Source of the DNA: an uncultured Rhodospirillaceae bacterium
GTDB taxonomy: Bacteria; Pseudomonadota; Alphaproteobacteria; Reyranellales; Reyranellaceae
Direction of reading: 5' to 3'
DNA length: 64,000 nucleotides
NCBI GenBank assembly: GCA_945952105.1
Contig: CAMFGZ010000001.1
Coordinates: 1 to 64,000, forward strand
The position numbers and the translations under genes are program-made. Numbering within the stretch: position 1 is the stretch's first letter; every line of letters starts with the position of its first letter. This document shows positions 8,491-17,530 of the stretch, piece after piece. The notes under the pieces are model-generated. The model had not been told where the DNA came from, did no database searches, and saw only the letters and a program-made list of their open reading frames with translations.

Positions 8491-9425
8491 GCGGCCCGCC
8501 GTCCGCGCCATGCGACCGTGGACGCAGCCAGAGGGATGCCGCGCTCCGACAGTTCGCGCGGCGGCAGCACGTCGCAACTCGGCCACAGGCCGGTTTCGAG
8601 CGCGTCCGCGTAGCCTGCCGGCAGGCCGCGCATGCGCATCTTCCGCGCCGCCGTCGCGGAGTCGTAGTCGAGGGAGTGTGTCGTGACCTCGACGCCGTCG
8701 CGTATCGGCGCGAGCAGGCTGTACCAGACGCGCCGCGTGCCGTCGTTCGCGGGCATGCCCAGTGCGCCGCTATTGTGCCAGAGGCTGCCGCCCTCCATCT
8801 CGGTGAAGGGAATGCCGCTGTGCCCGCCGATCGCGCCGTCGCAGCCGGTGAGGCCGATCTGCCGTGCCTTCTCGCTCCACGGCGTCGAGGCGAAGACGAA
8901 GCCGTTGATGAGATCGGCCGCGCCGTGGATCACCGCCAGCCGGCACGACCCGATGGTCATGTCGATGCGCCGCGGCAGTCCGCGCATCCAGGCGCGCGCG
9001 TCTTCGCCAAGATGGCGGTTGGAATAGCCATACCAGTCGACCGACAGCGCCTCGCAGGCCGTGCCTTCCTCGAAGCCGCATCCGCAATCGTCCTTGCTCC
9101 AGCCCAGCTGCTCCTCACAATTCCCCATGACGACGTGCACGCCCCAGTCGCGCACAAGATCGACCGTCGCGACCGGATCGGCGCAGTAGGCGACCACGTC
9201 GCCGGTGCAGATCGTGTTGCGCGCAGGAATGCCCAGCCGCTCCGCCTCACGCCTTAATGCAACGGTCGCTTCAAGATTGCTGTAGCAACCGCCGAACACC
9301 AGGGCGGGGCCTTGCAGGTGAATGAGAGGCCGCGCAGTTTCGTTTTGCAGATGAAGGCTCCGTCGATTCGCCCGGGAAGTATGAGCACGAAGACGCGGTG
9401 GGGCGCCAGCGCTTGCCGCCTTCAC
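8487..9425 (-). CDS. Metallophosphoesterase-fold protein with altered metal sites
   Basis: About 312 aa; the N-terminal 40 residues look unconserved and the true start may be further in. The calcineurin-like order is recognisable: VFGGCYSNLEA near 44, CTGDVVAY near 72, VMGNCEEQL near 99, VIHG near 164, and GGHSGIPF near 199. Compared with active enzymes (DxH, GDxxD, GNHD, GHTH), the first motif has lost both D and H (GGCYSN), GNHD reads GNCE, and the last reads GHSG. Either it is a divergent subgroup using other ligands or it has lost phosphatase activity. It is coupled to plsY by ATGA overlap, though no functional link is evident. Confidence 0.7.
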   Translation of the reverse strand: MKAASAGAPPRLRAHTSRANRRSLHLQNETARPLIHLQGPALVFGGCYSNLEATVALRREAERLGIPARNTICTGDVVAYCADPVATVDLVRDWGVHVVMGNCEEQLGWSKDDCGCGFEEGTACEALSVDWYGYSNRHLGEDARAWMRGLPRRIDMTIGSCRLAVIHGAADLINGFVFASTPWSEKARQIGLTGCDGAIGGHSGIPFTEMEGGSLWHNSGALGMPANDGTRRVWYSLLAPIRDGVEVTTHSLDYDSATAARKMRMRGLPAGYADALETGLWPSCDVLPPRELSERGIPLAASTVAWRGRRAA

Positions 9426-9496
9426 ACGTCCTGAATTAGTGTGCCGCCCACAAGATCAAGGGCCGGGAAGGCTCTGCGGATCAGGGAGGTAGTGTG

Positions 9497-10486
9497 ATGC
9501 GTAATCCGACACGGCGCGGACTCATTGCTGCGGGTGCAGGCGTTCTTGCGGCACCATCGATCATCGGCTCGTCCGCGTGGGCGCAGGGGGCGTTTCCCAA
9601 CAAGCCGATCCGCATCATCGTGCCCTATCCGGCGGGCGGGCAGACCGACGGCATCGCGCGGGTCTATGGCGAGTATCTCGGCCGCAAGCTCGGCACCTCG
9701 GTGGTGGTCGAGAACAAGGGCGGTGCCGGCGGCACGATCGGCGTGGCCGAGGTGAAGCGCGCGCCGCCGGACGGCTACACCGTCCTCTGCACCATCTCCT
9801 CGTCGCTGATCCAGAACCGGGTCACGGTGAAGGACCTGCCCTACGATCCGGAGAGGGACTTCACCTATCTCGCCATGACGACCAGCCTCGGCGGTCCCGT
9901 CGTCGCGGCCGAGAAGACCGGCGCGACCAACCTCAAGCAGTTCGTCGAGTATGCCAGGAAGGTCGACAAGCTGAACTTCGGCGCCTACGGGCCGGGCTCG
10001 ACGCCGCAGATGCTGATCGAGACGATGGCCCGGCAGTACGGATTCAAGGTCGAGGTCGTGCAGTATCGAGGCGAGGCGGCGATGTTCGCCGACGTGGCGG
10101 CCCAGGCGCTCGACGGCGCGGCCGGCAGCCCGGCCGGCGCGGCGGCGGTGATCGCCTCCGGCAAGGGTAAGGCCATCGCCATGATGGGCGATCGCCTGCC
10201 GGCCTTTCCGGGTGTCGAGACGATGGTGGAGCAGGGCGCGGTCGGCGGCTTCTACGAAACGCGCGCCTTCGCCGTCTTTGCCGTCCCGGCTGCAACGCCC
10301 AAGGACATCGCGACAAAGCTGTCCGACACGCTGTTCGAAGCCGGCACGGACGAAAAGGTGAAAGCGCTGATGGCCAACTATCTGATCGTCGGCCCCTTGG
10401 ATTTCGCGGCGACCAACAAGGTCTTCCAGCGCGACACCGCGATCATGCTCAAGGTCATGAAGGAAATCGGGATCAAGGCGGAGTAA
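9497..10486 (+). CDS. Bug-family (TctC-type) solute-binding protein
   Basis: Periplasmic binding protein of the tripartite tricarboxylate transporter class, about 329 aa. An N-terminal RRGLIAAGAGVLAAP stretch looks like a Tat-type export signal, cleaved after AWAQG. The family opening FPNKPIRIIVPYPAGGQTDG follows, then VVENKGGAGG and PPDGYT near 90, all typical of Bug proteins. The ATG at 9497 is six nt after GGGAGGT; a GTG at 9494 is also possible. No TctA or TctB membrane partner is present, so it is an orphan receptor, as is common for this expanded family. Ligand unknown. Confidence 0.92.
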   Translation: MRNPTRRGLIAAGAGVLAAPSIIGSSAWAQGAFPNKPIRIIVPYPAGGQTDGIARVYGEYLGRKLGTSVVVENKGGAGGTIGVAEVKRAPPDGYTVLCTISSSLIQNRVTVKDLPYDPERDFTYLAMTTSLGGPVVAAEKTGATNLKQFVEYARKVDKLNFGAYGPGSTPQMLIETMARQYGFKVEVVQYRGEAAMFADVAAQALDGAAGSPAGAAAVIASGKGKAIAMMGDRLPAFPGVETMVEQGAVGGFYETRAFAVFAVPAATPKDIATKLSDTLFEAGTDEKVKALMANYLIVGPLDFAATNKVFQRDTAIMLKVMKEIGIKAE

Positions 10487-10516
10487 GGCGCGCGCTACGC
10501 TCGTGCCTTACTCCGC
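10478..10516 (+). terminator. 12-bp stem hairpin at the end of the Bug gene
   Basis: GCGGAGTAAGGC (10478-10489) is perfectly complementary to GCCTTACTCCGC (10505-10516), with a 15-nt loop. The left arm contains the TAA stop of the gene. A strong hairpin at this place suggests a terminator or 3' stabiliser, though no T-run follows. Confidence 0.6.
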
Positions 10517-10600
10517 CCATGAGCGTCAGGAACCTGCCCATGGCAAGCTCCGGGAGCGACGCTTGGTGGTGCAACGATTCAACGTAGGAAAGACCCAGCC

Positions 10601-11107
10601 ATGACCTTCACCCTCACCAGCGACAGCTTCAAGGACGGCGCCCCTCTGGGCATGGAGCACATCCTGTCGGCCGAGTACGGCTTCGGCTGCGGCGGCGGCA
10701 ACAAGTCGCCGCACCTGCGCTGGTCCGGTGCGCCCGAAGGGACGAAGAGCTTCGCGGTGCATTGCTTCGACCCCGACGCGCCGACCGGCTCGGGCTTCTG
10801 GCACTGGGTGGTCGTGAACATTCCGGCCGGCACGACCGAACTGGCCCTCGACGCCGGCAATCCGAAAGCGGGGCTTCTCCCGAAGGGCGCCTTGCAAACC
10901 CGCACCGACTTCGGCGCGCCGGGCTACGGCGGCCCGTGCCCGCCGCCGGGCCACGGCCCGCACCGCTACGTGTTCACGGTGTTTGCGGTGAAGGAAGAGA
11001 CGCTGCCGGTCGCTGCCGATACGTCGGCGGCGATCGTGGGCTTCCAACTGCATTTCAACACATTGGCCAAGGCCGCGATCACGGGGACGTTCGAGAGGGC
11101 GGCTTGA
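10601..11107 (+). CDS. YbhB/YbcL family (PEBP/Raf-kinase-inhibitor-like) protein
   Basis: Cytosolic protein of 168 aa, typical for bacterial PEBP members. Hallmarks: SPHLRWSGAPEG near 33, the ligand-pocket motif DPDAPTGSGFWHWVVVNIP near 58-75, and CPPPGHGPHRYVFTVFA near 108-122. The eukaryotic relatives bind phosphatidylethanolamine and modulate kinases; the bacterial role is unknown. It stands alone. The following 257 bp to the porin gene hold short hairpins and no gene I can support. Confidence 0.92.
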   Translation: MTFTLTSDSFKDGAPLGMEHILSAEYGFGCGGGNKSPHLRWSGAPEGTKSFAVHCFDPDAPTGSGFWHWVVVNIPAGTTELALDAGNPKAGLLPKGALQTRTDFGAPGYGGPCPPPGHGPHRYVFTVFAVKEETLPVAADTSAAIVGFQLHFNTLAKAAITGTFERAA

Positions 11108-11364
11108 ACGGCTGAGCCACCACCTGGAGCTTGCCGACGGTTGGCTCCTGACGCTTTCTGCGGCCAAGCTTCGCTCGGCCGACTACCGCACATCCAACGG
11201 CGGAAACTTCCACTTCCCGTACCGGATCGGCAGGGAAGATCCGCCATCCAAGCCCAGCGCTTCATGGATGGGGCAAGCATCACGGAGGAGAAGCGCAAAA
11301 GGCTCTAAGTGACGAATGCCTGTCGTGTCTTCTAGCTTGCCACGCAGTGCGGTTCGACCTGTCC

Positions 11365-12792
11365 TCAATAGAGGTTGAGCTTGTAGTTCAATACGATGCG
11401 CAGTTCCTCGCCGTTGGTGACGGTGCCGCTCTGCCAGATCGTGAAGCGGCCGTACTGCACGCGGAACCAGAGCCCCTGCAGCCGATCATGATCGGGCCGC
11501 CAGTCGACATGGACGTCCCATTCGCTCTCGACGAGCGGCGGTCCCGCGGCGGCGGCACTGGTCCAGCCGTTGTAGAAGTGGGTCGATACCGCGGCCGGCA
11601 GGCCGAGCCCTATGAGACTGTGCGACAGGCCCACCATCACCGCCTGCTCGCCGGCGCGCTGGAAGTTCTGGATCAGTGCGCTTGTGTAGAACGGACTGGC
11701 GCTCCACGGCGTCAGGATGCCGAGGCCGGAATTCGTGGCGGAGTATCCCATGGTGAGGATTCCGTTCTGGTAGCCGAGATCGACCTTCGCGCCGAACTCG
11801 TTGGTGGCGAAGGGCGTGCCCCCGTTCATCAGCGACTGGCCGGTGCTGTTCTGGGCGACGAACTGGGCCGCGGCGAGCGTCTTGATGCCGTTGCTGAAGT
11901 CGTGACCGACCTTGCCTTCGCCGTAGAAGATGTTGAGCAGGTCCTGACTGTAGTAATTGATCGCGCCGATGCGGGCCGGTCCCCAGCTCATCAGGCCGCC
12001 CAGCACGCCGACACCGGCATTGGACGTCGGGACGCCGGCCGCGCTCGCCATCGATTGGAACGTGATGGCATCGCGTGGCTTGATGGCGTCGATGAAGCCA
12101 CCGCCATAGCGGAAGCTGGGACCGCCGGCGAGCGTGCCGTCGCCGCCGAGCGTGCCGCTGATGGAGTAGCCGGAGAAGGTCTGCGGCGCCATGCGGTTGT
12201 CGTGCGGCCCCAGGAACGGGGTGTTGTAGAGATAGCGGCCGACGGTGATCCGGTGATCGTCGAACAGGTGCGCCTGCCCGTAGAGCTGGCCGAACACGGC
12301 GAAGCCCTGCTGGTCCGGCAGCAGCAGCCCGGTGTTGCCGTATTGCGGCGGCGCGATCACGGGAAACGAAGTGTACAGTACGGTGCCCAGCGTCACGAGA
12401 TCGAACAGTTTGCCGGTCTCCGCCGAAACCGAACCGCCGCTCGCCCAGGCCTGCTGCAGGGTGCTGCTGGCCGGTGAACTCGACACATAGTCGCGGAAAT
12501 AGCTGCGGGCGTCGAAGCTGATACGCGAATCGCGCAGGAAGTCCGGCGTGTCTTTCCACCGCTCGCGCAACTCGGGAAAGGCCGACAGGGGCGGTGGCTT
12601 CGGCGGCACGAAGATGCGCTCGATCGCGGTCAGGTCCTCGTCGGGGGTGCGCGGGATCGGATATTCCTGCTTGGCGTTCTGCGCCATCGCGCTGCCGGGC
12701 AAGGCTAGGACGGTGGCGAGGACACCGACCGACGCGAGGATCGAAGCTGTGGCCTGATGCAGGTACCTGGTCTTCCTCAACGGTTCATCCAC
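11365..12792 (-). CDS. OprD-like outer-membrane porin
   Basis: Probably an outer-membrane channel of 475 aa. An N-terminal signal peptide (hydrophobic 15-35, cleaved near AMAQ) is followed by a proline-rich segment and a long beta-strand-rich region. Residues about 90-140 (FDARSYFRDY, then AWASGG and LGTVLYTSFPV) resemble the OprD family opening, and the protein ends in alternating aromatic/polar strands (LRIVLNYKLNLY) with a C-terminal Tyr, as expected for a barrel. The start is a GTG at 12792. OprD porins take up small carboxylates or amino acids; the substrate here is unknown. It is divergent from the lipoprotein gene at 12987. Confidence 0.7.
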   Translation of the reverse strand: MDEPLRKTRYLHQATASILASVGVLATVLALPGSAMAQNAKQEYPIPRTPDEDLTAIERIFVPPKPPPLSAFPELRERWKDTPDFLRDSRISFDARSYFRDYVSSSPASSTLQQAWASGGSVSAETGKLFDLVTLGTVLYTSFPVIAPPQYGNTGLLLPDQQGFAVFGQLYGQAHLFDDHRITVGRYLYNTPFLGPHDNRMAPQTFSGYSISGTLGGDGTLAGGPSFRYGGGFIDAIKPRDAITFQSMASAAGVPTSNAGVGVLGGLMSWGPARIGAINYYSQDLLNIFYGEGKVGHDFSNGIKTLAAAQFVAQNSTGQSLMNGGTPFATNEFGAKVDLGYQNGILTMGYSATNSGLGILTPWSASPFYTSALIQNFQRAGEQAVMVGLSHSLIGLGLPAAVSTHFYNGWTSAAAAGPPLVESEWDVHVDWRPDHDRLQGLWFRVQYGRFTIWQSGTVTNGEELRIVLNYKLNLY

Positions 12793-12986
12793 GGTATGCC
12801 GACGTCGACCCGACTGTTTGCCATCTCATACGACAGCTCCGGACATTGCCACGTAAAGCCCCCCGACTCTACGGGGCCGCGTAAAGCATGACCCACAAAT
12901 CTCCTTTCGCTCGGGCAGCGCGGCCGGCATAAGCTCGTTGAGGGGAATGGCCGGTCTGCGGTCTTCGTATCGGACAGGGAACGGGA

Positions 12987-13745
12987 ATGACGGCGCTTTG
13001 GGGGGAACGCAGGAGCAATATCCTGAGGCTTGTCGCGACGGTCGCGATGGGGGCGCTGGCGGCGGCCTGTGCGAGCGGCGGGGATTCCTACCAGGCCGAG
13101 GCCATGCAGGCATCCGACAAGGGTGATCTCAAGACCGCCACCAGCCTCGCCCAGAAGGAAGTGGACAAGTACTCGGCGTCCGACCAGTGCTCCTCCACCA
13201 CCAACTACAATTGCGGCACCCTGGCGCTCGCCTATTCGAGCCTTGCCGAGTACCAGATCCGCAGCGGCGACAAGTCCGCCGGGGAACGCAGCTTCGACCG
13301 GGCCAAGGGCGCGCTGCAACTCGTGCCGAAGGACAACAAGCCCAGCGCCACCGGCATGGTCTATCGCGACGTGTCCGAAGCCTTCTGGAAGGCTGGCGAC
13401 AAGCAGCGCGCGATCGCCGTGTTCCGTGAGGGCGCGACGCGCGGCGCCGACGAATGGCTCTACACCTCGTCCGCCGCCAAGGCGGTCGCCCAGCAGGAGG
13501 GCCGGCCTGCGACGCCGCCACCGGGCACCGCCCCGGCCGGAAGTCCGCCCACGTCGGCGGCTCCCTCCGGCCGGCCAGGTGCCACACAAGCTGTCGGCGG
13601 CGACGAGAAGGTGAATCCGACGATGGTCAACGACACGTCGGTCAATCCGAACCAGGTGAATGATCCGTCGGTCGGGCCGAACGCCGGCCCTTTCACGCCC
13701 TCACCGCTGCCACCGCTCGCACCCAGCCCGCTCACGACGCGCTGA
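12987..13745 (+). CDS. Predicted lipoprotein with TPR-like region and Pro-rich tail
   Basis: A 252-aa protein I do not recognise by name. The N-terminus has a lipobox (MGALAAAC, Cys at about 28), so it is probably a lipoprotein. Residues 35-170 are helical with TPR-like spacing (ALAYSSLAEYQIRSGDKSAGERSF; AFWKAGDKQRAIAVF), suggesting a protein-protein scaffold. The tail from about 175 is low complexity, rich in Pro/Ala/Gly, with a repeated VNPTMVNDTSVNPNQVNDPS pattern. The 279 bp between its stop and the next gene contain nothing supportable. Confidence 0.75.
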   Translation: MTALWGERRSNILRLVATVAMGALAAACASGGDSYQAEAMQASDKGDLKTATSLAQKEVDKYSASDQCSSTTNYNCGTLALAYSSLAEYQIRSGDKSAGERSFDRAKGALQLVPKDNKPSATGMVYRDVSEAFWKAGDKQRAIAVFREGATRGADEWLYTSSAAKAVAQQEGRPATPPPGTAPAGSPPTSAAPSGRPGATQAVGGDEKVNPTMVNDTSVNPNQVNDPSVGPNAGPFTPSPLPPLAPSPLTTR

Positions 13746-14024
13746 CTGCTGGTCCAGGGCTCTCTCCGCCTGCCGCCGGTGGTGTTCGACATCGAGATGG
13801 GCGCCGATCGCCGACAGGAGATGCGTGTCGACGGCGGCACCGTTGCCCTGGTGGTTCTCTATCCGCCGCCACTCCTGGGAATCGTGAGAGCCCTGACGGT
13901 GTGCCACCCGGCTTCAATGCGCCTTCAGTCCACAACCTCTCGGTCAGCTGCGGACGATGGCGGCGCGTGCCGCTGCGCCACCGCCGTCGCGATGGCGCCC
14001 TGAGCGAGATGCGAGCGGAATGCC

Positions 14025-15455
14025 CTACCGGACCTTCATCACCGACGGCGGCGTCCACGAGCCGTCGATGATCGACGGGGCCGTCTGGCGCGGCCAGTAC
14101 ATGCGCAGCATCGGGAGGAACGGGCCCTTGGGCGCGGGCAGCCAGTTGGCTTCCTTGTCCTTGCCTGGCGACTCGTTCTGGAAATAGAAGGTCAGAGACC
14201 CGTCGGCGTTGAATGCGGGCTTGTCGCGCAGGCTCGACGTGAAGCGGTTGAGCGCGTTGGGCACGAACCACCAGCCGTCCTTGGAGATTTCGTACATGGT
14301 GATCGACCAGAAGCCGTCGGCCGGCGGCAATTGCCCCTTGGGGAAGGTCAGCGTGTACTTGTTGGCACCGCTGAGCGGCTGCCCATCGCCGTCGACGGTG
14401 GTGTAGGGGTAGACCGCATCTTCCTGGCGGTTCGCCGGCCATCCGAACGCGGCAACCACGGCGCGCTTCAGGTAGTTGGTGCCGTAGATGCCGAGACCCT
14501 TCGTCACGACCCAGCGATTGGCGATGACGCCTAGATTGGCCTTGTTGGCCTCGATTTTCTTCAGCGCGACCTGCGGCAGGTCCTTCAGTGCCGCCTGCAC
14601 GGCTGGGTCGAGCTTGCCCATGTCGAACGGCTGGCCCGGCACGATCCCGAGACGGGCCATGCTCGCCACCATCGGCGCATCTTCCGCCGCGGGCGGCGCG
14701 GCGCCGCCCATCAGCTTCGCCATGAGATCGAAGTAGCCGGCCGTTCCGAGGTCGAGGATCGCCTGCTGGGGGCTCGCGGTCATGCTGAAGCCGGGATTGG
14801 GGTTCACCGGCGGCGCCACGTAGGTGAACGGCTTGTCCCAGCTCGACAGCGGCGTGATCCTGTATTGCGCCTGCAGCGCGTTGACCGCTTTGTAGTCCTC
14901 CGCGGTCCCGTCGGCATAGGTGCGACCGAGGATCACCATGTAGCGCGTCGGCATCGCGATGTGCTTCATGCCGGCCGGCACGGTGCCCTTCCAGCCCGGG
15001 CCGGTGATCAGGTAGTTCGCGGCAGCGCCGCCGGCGGTGCGCGTGCCCGGCGCTTCGTAGTCGATCATCCAGAGATCGGTGATCTCGAACAGGTAGAAGC
15101 GCTTGCCCATGTCGGGATGGCTGAACACCTGCGGCTCGGAGAGGTCGAGCCAGGCCAGCGAATAGAGCGTGTCGGCGTTGGGCGCCGAGACACCGCGATA
15201 GTCTGCCGGCGGATAGCGTAGCACGTTGATGAACGAATTCATCGGCCCGTGCAGGCCTTCCGTCTTTGCGACGTTGCTCATCTGCACGCGCGTGATCTCG
15301 GTGGTGACGAGCGAGTAGCCGTAAATGTAGGCGTCGAGCGCCAAGGCGAGCGCCTCGGCAGGACGCGTTTCAAGACCTTGCGCGGAGGCGGTACGGGAAC
15401 CGCCCAGAACGAGGCCCAGGCCGCACAGGGCGGCGTTACGACGGGTGATACGCAT
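14025..15455 (-). CDS. DUF1254/DUF1214 domain protein
   Basis: Exported protein of 476 aa. A Tat-like start (RITRRNAALCGLGLVLGG) is cleaved near ASAQG. The DUF1254 domain occupies about 35-170 (DAYIYGYSLVTTEITR; VSAPNADTLYSLAWLDLS). DUF1214 is at about 340-460, with PPADGFWSITMYE and a conserved NRFTSSLRD. These proteins are common in soil proteobacteria and have no established reaction. The upstream gene on the same strand encodes an outer-membrane barrel 21 bp away, so they are likely co-transcribed. Confidence 0.88.
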   Translation of the reverse strand: MRITRRNAALCGLGLVLGGSRTASAQGLETRPAEALALALDAYIYGYSLVTTEITRVQMSNVAKTEGLHGPMNSFINVLRYPPADYRGVSAPNADTLYSLAWLDLSEPQVFSHPDMGKRFYLFEITDLWMIDYEAPGTRTAGGAAANYLITGPGWKGTVPAGMKHIAMPTRYMVILGRTYADGTAEDYKAVNALQAQYRITPLSSWDKPFTYVAPPVNPNPGFSMTASPQQAILDLGTAGYFDLMAKLMGGAAPPAAEDAPMVASMARLGIVPGQPFDMGKLDPAVQAALKDLPQVALKKIEANKANLGVIANRWVVTKGLGIYGTNYLKRAVVAAFGWPANRQEDAVYPYTTVDGDGQPLSGANKYTLTFPKGQLPPADGFWSITMYEISKDGWWFVPNALNRFTSSLRDKPAFNADGSLTFYFQNESPGKDKEANWLPAPKGPFLPMLRMYWPRQTAPSIIDGSWTPPSVMKVR

Positions 15456-15476
15456 GGCTGAACCTCATTGTTGCAA

Positions 15477-16367
15477 TCAAAAACGGAAAGTCGCGCCCAC
15501 GACGGGGCCGTAGAAGACTTCGTTGAGGCCGAAGGCGGTGGCGCCGCTGCCGGTGTTGTAGTTGACGCCGAGGGCGCGGAAGCCGAGCAGGGCTGCGATC
15601 TGGTAGCCGGTGAACTGCCAATCGTAGGAGTAGACGGCAAGGGCCTGCCAGCTCAGCGAGTTGGCGAGGTTGAACCCGCCGATGTCGCCGCGCACCGTGA
15701 TCATCTGGTTCGGCGCGAGCTGGTGACGCAGCCGCAGGCCGACCAGAGGATCGACCCATTGCGTGGTGCCGCTGTCGGCCAGTGCGAAGCCGCCACTGCG
15801 GCTGAGGTTGAAGCGCGTCGTGTCGGCCGTGATCAGCGCGTCGAAGGTGCCGGTCAGGTTGACGTTCCAGTAGCGGAAGCCGCCGACCGCCTCGAGCGTG
15901 GTCGTGTTGTTGGCTCCGCCGTTCCAGCGCGCAAGTTCGTAGACGCCGCCTACCTCCATGACGAACATCTGCAAGGAGAGGGCGGCGTTGGCCGTGGCGC
16001 TGAGCTTCAGGCCCGCGATCGGATTGCGATAGGCCGCTTGGCTGGTCGCGAAGCCCATCTTCGTGAAGACGAAATCCGCATAGACGCCGGCTGGTCCCTT
16101 GTCCGCTTCGAGATAGGCCATGAAGCCGATCAGCGAATCGCTCTTCTGCAGCAGGTCGATGAAGCTGGCATTGGTGTCGATCGTCTGGCCGTGCGAGGTG
16201 GTGCTGCCGCTTACGCTCATCAGCCAGCCATAGGTCGCGGCCTGGAAGCGCCAGGCGCCGGAATCCGCCGCCGGCGTGTTGGCAGCCGCCGCCTCGTCGG
16301 CCCTTGCCGGGGTGGCGGCGAGGTGCCCCCAAAGGACAAGCGCGGCGGCCGCCAACTCCCGTTTCAC
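15477..16367 (-). CDS. Outer-membrane beta-barrel protein
   Basis: About 296 aa. I chose the GTG at 16367 because GAGGA lies just upstream and it gives a clean signal peptide (KRELAAAALVLWGHLA, cleaved near PARAD); the longer frame adds 59 unlikely residues. The mature part is made of alternating strands (AATYGWLMSVSGS; GGFRYWNVNLTGTFD; WVDPLVGLRLRH) and ends in Phe (GATFRF), typical of barrels inserted by the BAM complex. Similar proteins are annotated only as hypothetical. It is probably an operon with the DUF1254 gene and is divergent from an AraC regulator. Confidence 0.78.
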   Translation of the reverse strand: MKRELAAAALVLWGHLAATPARADEAAAANTPAADSGAWRFQAATYGWLMSVSGSTTSHGQTIDTNASFIDLLQKSDSLIGFMAYLEADKGPAGVYADFVFTKMGFATSQAAYRNPIAGLKLSATANAALSLQMFVMEVGGVYELARWNGGANNTTTLEAVGGFRYWNVNLTGTFDALITADTTRFNLSRSGGFALADSGTTQWVDPLVGLRLRHQLAPNQMITVRGDIGGFNLANSLSWQALAVYSYDWQFTGYQIAALLGFRALGVNYNTGSGATAFGLNEVFYGPVVGATFRF

Positions 16368-16476
16368 GAAGCTTCCTCGATGGTCTGATAGGGCATGACG
16401 CGATGCGGGCGGTTTGCCAAACCATCGCCGAGCAAGCCATGACATTTTGCGCCAAAAGTGCAAGGATTTACACAAC

Positions 16477-17523
16477 GTGATCGACACCTCGACGATACAG
16501 ACGGCCTGCGACGACCCGCTTCGCTCAAGGTCCTCCGTCCGCACGATGCGGGTCGCACCGATGCTGGGGATCGAGGCGCTGCTTGGCCGGTTCGGCCTTG
16601 CCCTCGCGCCGCTTCTTGCCGATGTCGGCTTGCCGCCCGAGAGTTTTCACGATCCCGACAATCGCCTGCCCGTCGGCCGGCTGGTGCAGCTCGCGACACG
16701 TTGCGCCGAGCAGTCTGGCTGCCCGCATTTCGGATTGCTGCTCGCCGGCCCGGTGCAGCTGCCGGCGCTGGGTGAGCCCCTGGCCCGATTGCTGACCGGC
16801 GCGATGTCGGTCGAGCGTGCGCTGCGCGGCCTGGTCATGAGCTTGCATCTCAATGGCGAGGCCGTCGTGCCCGCGCTGACGATCGGCGCCGATGATGCCT
16901 GCTTCAGCATCACGCCCTACGATCTTCATGCATGCGGCACAGAGCAACTCGACGATTTCGTGCTGGCCTTTGCGTCGAACATCCTGCGATTCCTGTGCGG
17001 GCCGCGATGGATGCCGCTGCGGGTGACGTTCGCGCGCCGTGAGCCCGCCGATCGCCGGCCCTACGAGACGTTCTTCAAGGTGCCCCTCGATTTCGGTGCG
17101 CCGATCAATTCGCTGGTTTTCGATCGCTGCTGGCTGACCCGACGGCCGGCGCCTCTCGCACCGGGGCAGGCGTTTCTGGCGCGTCCGCCGACAATCCCGG
17201 ATCTCGACATCGCGACCCAGGCGCGTCGCGCCATCATCCGCGGCATGGCGCAGGGCATCGTCGGCGTCGACAGCGTCGCGTCCTCGCTGGGCCTCAGCAA
17301 GCGCACGCTGAACCGACGACTCGCGGAAGGCGGCACTTCGACCAAGGACCTGATCGCCGGGGTCCGCCTGCAGATCGCGCAACAGTTGATGCACGACACC
17401 GACCTCTCGATCGCCGACATCGCTGCCACGCTCTGCTATTCCGACGTTGCAGCCTTCTCGCGTGCGTTCAGTGCGAAGGTCGGCAAATCCCCGGCGGCGT
17501 GGCGGAACCGGTTCCGCCAGTAA
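16477..17523 (+). CDS. AraC-family transcriptional regulator
   Basis: Regulator of about 348 aa. The N-terminal part (about 25-220) matches the arabinose-operon-like ligand domain of OruR/ArgR-type AraC members, with LLADVGLPPESFHDPD and RLPVGRLVQLA. The C-terminal double HTH (about 255-345) shows VASSLGLSKRTLNRRLAEGG and IADIAATLCYSDVAAFSRAF. The GTG at 16477 follows AAGGA; a longer frame from 16414 and an ATG at 16545 are alternatives. It is transcribed away from the barrel/DUF1254 pair and is the likely regulator of that pair. Confidence 0.9.
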   Translation: MIDTSTIQTACDDPLRSRSSVRTMRVAPMLGIEALLGRFGLALAPLLADVGLPPESFHDPDNRLPVGRLVQLATRCAEQSGCPHFGLLLAGPVQLPALGEPLARLLTGAMSVERALRGLVMSLHLNGEAVVPALTIGADDACFSITPYDLHACGTEQLDDFVLAFASNILRFLCGPRWMPLRVTFARREPADRRPYETFFKVPLDFGAPINSLVFDRCWLTRRPAPLAPGQAFLARPPTIPDLDIATQARRAIIRGMAQGIVGVDSVASSLGLSKRTLNRRLAEGGTSTKDLIAGVRLQIAQQLMHDTDLSIADIAATLCYSDVAAFSRAFSAKVGKSPAAWRNRFRQ

Positions 17524-17530
17524 GGCCGCG

